A program made the position numbers and the translations under genes. A DNA stretch of 8,791 nt, from assembly GCA_028288875.1 (NCBI GenBank), contig JAQGHK010000682.1, positions 1 to 8,791 on the forward strand. The letters are read 5' to 3'. The notes under the pieces are model-generated. The model did not search any database. It had not been told where the DNA came from and was given only the letters and a program-made list of their open reading frames with translations. The DNA comes from Phycisphaerales bacterium. GTDB taxonomy: Bacteria > Planctomycetota > Phycisphaerae > Tepidisphaerales > Tepidisphaeraceae. Of this stretch, positions 7,201 to 8,791 are shown one piece after another; the stretch's first letter is position 1, and every line of letters starts with the position of its first letter.

Positions 7201-7774
7201 CCGCCGAACGGGTCGCGTATGCGACCGCCGCACCGCCGAGCGAAAGCTGCTTCGCCGCGTTCACGAGCGCGCCGCCGGCATTCACTTTCGGTCCGTTCAC
7301 GCCCCGCGCCTGCTTGGCAAGGTTGGACAGAAAACTGCCACCCGCGCTGATGACGCTGCCGTCGGGCATCAGGTTGACGACCATGTCCGCCGTCAAGATG
7401 GGCAGGTTGTTCAGCATCTGCCGCAGGTACACATGGGTGATGCCGGTATCCGGATCGGACAATTGATCGGTGATCAGCGGTTTGCCGATGTCGGCCGGAA
7501 GCAGGCCGAAGTCCTTGGCGTGGGTAGTCAGAAAGCTGATCGCGATCGAACCAGGGCTGCCCTTTGAGGGAGCGCTAAGCTTCTGGCCCCGGTAAAGCGA
7601 TGACTGAGGCGTGTTGAAGTTTTCGACCGTGAGATTGCCGGATGCATCAACGACCGTCGAGAGCAATGAGGCCAGCAGTTGGCGTGGCTCAAGAATCTCA
7701 ACCATCTTGACCGCACGCTGTAGCGAATTCCGACGATTCCCGCGCATGACGAAAGCTTGAAGACGATTCAGCAC
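4241..7774 (-). CDS. Secreted M36 (fungalysin) zinc metallopeptidase with LEPRxLL N-terminus and dockerin-like C-terminus
   Basis: This is a 1177-residue protein starting at GTG 7774, chosen for its ribosome binding site; ATG 7747 would shorten it by 9, and the frame stays open to ATG 7894. Residues 28-34 are LEPRQLL, preceded by basic residues, a planctomycete hallmark of exported proteins. A fungalysin/thermolysin-type propeptide follows (about 78-250), leading into SPFGWHDT, TRGNNVDAH and the catalytic domain (to about 655). H450-E-Y-G-H454 and E480 in MGEGWSD supply the zinc ligands, with E451 catalytic. The 30-residue H-to-E spacing equals that of Aspergillus fungalysin (H429/E459), and GTNNANFATPPDG and HDTGEIW are also family signatures. 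After it come an Ig-like domain (675-790), a nidogen-like domain (about 805-1005; ANGLVTFGS, AIAPMWDDW, IEWSDM), a second Ig-like domain (1010-1120) and a dockerin-like pair (1124-1174). It should cleave proteins outside the cell after propeptide removal. The C-terminal half, about 520 residues, is extra compared with fungal enzymes of about 630 residues. Confidence 0.93.
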   Translation of the reverse strand: MLNRLQAFVMRGNRRNSLQRAVKMVEILEPRQLLASLLSTVVDASGNLTVENFNTPQSSLYRGQKLSAPSKGSPGSIAISFLTTHAKDFGLLPADIGKPLITDQLSDPDTGITHVYLRQMLNNLPILTADMVVNLMPDGSVISAGGSFLSNLAKQARGVNGPKVNAGGALVNAAKQLSLGGAAVAYATRSAAKSHGLRTVLSAPTVSRDSVQAALRYVPTAEGLKLTWNFSVHTTDNQHWYDLSVGGNNSQIVYAADWVDHASYNVIARPNESPQDGGFAVVTDPQDATASPFGWHDTNGVAGAEFTDTRGNNVDAHLDRVSDNVADGTRPSGGASLDFSGFTLDPASAPTTLQNQNIAQLNLFYANNTAHDLFYKYGFNEAAGNFQTNNYGRGGTSNDAVQADGQDAGGTNNANFATPPDGSAGRMQMYLFNLTTPNRDGDLDMSVIYHEYGHGVSNRLTGGPANASALTALQSGGMGEGWSDFFALMFLQRASDTQNGNYAVGNYVLGQPQTGVGIRRYPYSFDMNVNPLTIDAYGASGISTASGETLRSTEVHDTGEIWTSTLWDMNWLLINKYGFESNLQNGFSAANIKGNSLALQLVMDAMKVQPINPSFATARDAILQADTNLHNTLGTPLNTAEINAAFARRGMGAGFIDASSSATSVTPSFAVAQNDPMIVSTTFTGTTFSPFSTVDLNFDQAMNTGSFSVAGDVLSFTGPAGVNLVPSISGFSWTSSTTLRLNLSAAQSAYGAYTLSVGPNILAADDGHAMDNNHNNIPGEAADGFTTTLNLANTTGPDGFGYKTAPYPYESLDLVIGASGVTTLTSSADDASNPVNLGANTFNFYGTTYSGAASLFASANGLVTFGSGNANYVNDALNNGANEPQAAIAPMWDDWRTDVNVSGATDSAVLYKLDTANNRLIIEWSDMASYNGTAAGTFQAILQLNTGAVPGRIFYNYPDLDITGSGSLGASSTIGIKSAGTPGANRLVLSGNSTHPWVGTGKAVETALDVTGPKVSAESFNYQSNQSFTLTFSEDVGPSLSIADFVLTNTTTAAVIASANLSLTYNAATRTATITNTGALLANGNYTLALASAGVTDATGNPLDGDGDGLIGGNHLLSTFVLAGDANRNRTVDFNDFLILQNNFNTPGSFAQGNFNYDGVIDFNDFLILQNNFNVVV
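4253..4405 (-). repeat. Dockerin-like pair of calcium-loop repeats at the end of the M36 peptidase
   Basis: Two loops, DANRNRTVDFND (position 1 at D1125) and NFNYDGVIDFND (position 1 at N1154), lie 29 residues apart; each is followed by FLILQNNFN. The DNA copies at 4340-4380 and 4253-4293 match at 37 of 41 bases, and all four differences are synonymous. The second loop has Asn rather than Asp at position 1, still a possible calcium ligand. The first loop has Arg instead of Gly at position 6, which may weaken binding. The protein ends three residues after the second repeat. Confidence 0.8.
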
Positions 7775-7780
7775 GTTACA

Positions 7781-7788
7781 CCCCTTCC
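7781..7788 (-). promoter_or_regulatory. Ribosome binding site of the M36 peptidase gene
   Basis: Read on the - strand, GGAAGGGG lies 6 nt before GTG 7774. AAGGGGTG differs from the ideal AAGGAGGTG by a one-base deletion. Neither ATG 7747 nor ATG 7894 has a comparable site: the bases before 7747 are TTCAAGCTTTCGTC and those before 7894 are GCATCCGTGCCT. Confidence 0.55.
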
Positions 7789-7805
7789 AAAAGACATGAA
7801 CAGAC

Positions 7806-7826
7806 GCTGTTCCCTCGTCGAACAGC
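7806..7826 (-). promoter_or_regulatory. 7-bp inverted repeat in the leader of the peptidase gene
   Basis: GCTGTTC and GAACAGC form a perfect 7-bp stem with a 7-nt loop, 32 nt upstream of the GTG start. It lies directly after the best -10 candidate, so it would fall at the start of the transcript. It may be an operator for a dimeric repressor or a 5'-end mRNA hairpin; the sequence alone does not decide. Confidence 0.4.
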
Positions 7827-7832
7827 ACCGGC

Positions 7833-7860
7833 AGGATAGCAGAACTCTGCGGATCGTCTA
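7833..7860 (-). promoter_or_regulatory. Weak sigma70-like promoter candidate for the peptidase gene
   Basis: On the - strand TAGACG (7860-7855) and TATCCT (7838-7833) are 16 nt apart, each matching four of six consensus bases. It is the best pair found in the 161-nt spacer 7775-7935, but such matches arise by chance, and planctomycete promoters often differ from the consensus. The spacer between the oxidoreductase stop and this site shows only a 5-bp stem and no T-run. Confidence 0.22.
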
Positions 7861-7935
7861 AGAATATTTGCGCGCCGACATCAATCGCAGGCACGGATGC
7901 CGCGACATCGCATCGACTGCAGACGTTTATCCGAG

Positions 7936-8791
7936 CTAGCGCTTCCGCAGCTCGATAATGTCATCACAGTTCACGGCCTGGCCGGTTTCCATCGAGCGAT
8001 TCGCCGCGATGCCGACGACGATCGCGGCCGCGCCGTCAGTGTGCGTCGCGTCGCGCTCCAGCGGGTCCGGCGGCAGATCGGGGTTAAAGATGCGGTCGAG
8101 AATGCCCGCGTCGCCGCCGCCATGGCCGCCGGCGCCTTTGCGGATTTCGATGTTCTGCGGCGTGCCGAACATCGGGAACAACGTCAGCGTGTTTTCGGTC
8201 TTCTTATTCTGCTCGGCCGACAGTTCCGCATCGCTCTGGCCGGCGATGATGTGGGAACTGTGGTAATCGAAATATTCCACGCGCCCCTTCGTGCCCGTGA
8301 TCGACACGCGCATTCCCTCCCACGGCGAATAGCAGATCAGTGAATAGTTCAGAATCACGCCGCTCTGGTACTTGGCCGTCACGGCCATGGTGTCTTCGAC
8401 GGTGATGGGCTCGCCGAAGACGTTACGGTCGCGCACGTAGCCGCTATCCGCTTCCGCATCGAGATAGAGGGCCTTGAGCGACGGCCGATCATCGAGGCGC
8501 AGGGCGAACGGATCGTCCTTGGCGGCGGCAACGCCGGTGTAGCGGTCGTAGCTGTACTGTTCGCCCCGCTCGGCCGCATTGGCCTTCCCATAGAACTGAA
8601 GCGCCCCCATCGCGAAGACGCGCTGGGGATAGCTGTCGATCCACCAGTTGATCAGGTCAAAGTGATGGCTGGCCTTGTGGATCAGCAGGCCGCCGGATTT
8701 GTCTTTCTCACGGTGCCAGCGGCGGAAGTAATCGGCGCCGTGGCGGGTGTCGAGCGTCCAGGCGAAGTCCACCGCCGTCGGCCGGCCGATC
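7936..8791 (-). CDS. Gfo/Idh/MocA family oxidoreductase, N-terminus missing
   Basis: The frame is open from the right edge to TAG at 7936-7938, giving 284 residues. A GTG at 8772 is internal, because the family motif GRPTAVDFAW spans it. The missing part is the NAD(P)-binding Rossmann domain. Visible signatures are HGADYFRRWHR (17-27), SGGLLIHKASHHFDLINWW (32-50) with the conserved Lys39 and His42/His43-Asp45 of the substrate-binding half, RDRNVFG, VEDTMAVTAKY, ITGTKGRVE and GGHGGGD (221-227). The family oxidises or reduces sugars, inositols and their derivatives; some members act as glycosidases through a redox mechanism (GH109-like). No signal peptide can be assessed. It lies 161 nt upstream of the M36 gene on the same strand, too far to assume one operon. 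The family is certain; the substrate cannot be named. Confidence 0.9.
   Translation of the reverse strand, partial: IGRPTAVDFAWTLDTRHGADYFRRWHREKDKSGGLLIHKASHHFDLINWWIDSYPQRVFAMGALQFYGKANAAERGEQYSYDRYTGVAAAKDDPFALRLDDRPSLKALYLDAEADSGYVRDRNVFGEPITVEDTMAVTAKYQSGVILNYSLICYSPWEGMRVSITGTKGRVEYFDYHSSHIIAGQSDAELSAEQNKKTENTLTLFPMFGTPQNIEIRKGAGGHGGGDAGILDRIFNPDLPPDPLERDATHTDGAAAIVVGIAANRSMETGQAVNCDDIIELRKR

Noticed and set aside
5885..7567. 560-codon open frame on the + strand opposite the peptidase gene
   Set aside because: Its codons lie exactly in register with the peptidase codons, so it stays open simply because the GC-rich gene avoids TTA, CTA and TCA in this stretch. The translation has no recognisable domain, while the opposite strand has an intact M36 enzyme.
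7775..7894. N-terminal extension of the peptidase from ATG 7894
   Set aside because: The extra 40 residues resemble no export signal, no ribosome binding site precedes ATG 7894, and a good one precedes GTG 7774.
7896..7914. Terminator for the oxidoreductase gene
   Set aside because: GATGC/GCATC gives only a 5-bp stem with a 9-nt loop and no T-run follows.

Overview
The window looks like GC-rich chromosomal DNA of a planctomycete, most likely class Phycisphaerae. Three things point there. A large secreted peptidase carries the planctomycete-type LEPRxLL motif near its N-terminus. Two unrelated secreted proteins end in paired dockerin-like calcium-loop repeats of the form DFNDFL-LQN-F. A Gfo/Idh/MocA oxidoreductase belongs to a subfamily common in that phylum. 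The taxon is inferred from these protein hallmarks, not from a marker gene.

Layout, left to right. (1) Positions 2-2515, + strand, hold the 3' part of a very large secreted polysaccharide-acting protein. It begins inside the accessory domains of a family PL4 rhamnogalacturonan lyase, then has two Ig/PKD-like domains, a LamG/concanavalin-like domain, another Ig-like domain and a dockerin-like pair. The catalytic domain would lie off the left edge. (2) Positions 2516-2634 are a 119-nt spacer with a strong hairpin at 2581-2603. (3) Positions 2635-4224, + strand, encode an exported or membrane-anchored protein with a C-terminal phosphodiester glycosidase (NAGPA) domain. (4) Sixteen bases later, on the - strand, positions 4241-7774 encode an M36 (fungalysin) zinc metallopeptidase of about 1177 residues. 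It has intact zinc-binding and catalytic residues, Ig-like and nidogen-like domains, and a dockerin-like pair. (5) Positions 7775-7935 are its 161-nt upstream region, with a good ribosome binding site, a 7-bp inverted repeat and a weak promoter candidate. (6) Positions 7936-8791, - strand, are the C-terminal three quarters or so of a Gfo/Idh/MocA oxidoreductase that runs off the right edge.

The gene products suggest extracellular breakdown of complex organic matter: a pectin-backbone lyase, a peptidase, a glycosidase acting at phosphodiester-linked sugars, and an oxidoreductase of a sugar-derivative family. The lyase and the peptidase share only their terminal repeat module, so a common location such as surface attachment or a shared binding partner is the most interesting inference. 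No RNA gene, CRISPR array, insertion sequence or phage gene is visible, and no gene-free stretch exceeds 161 bases.
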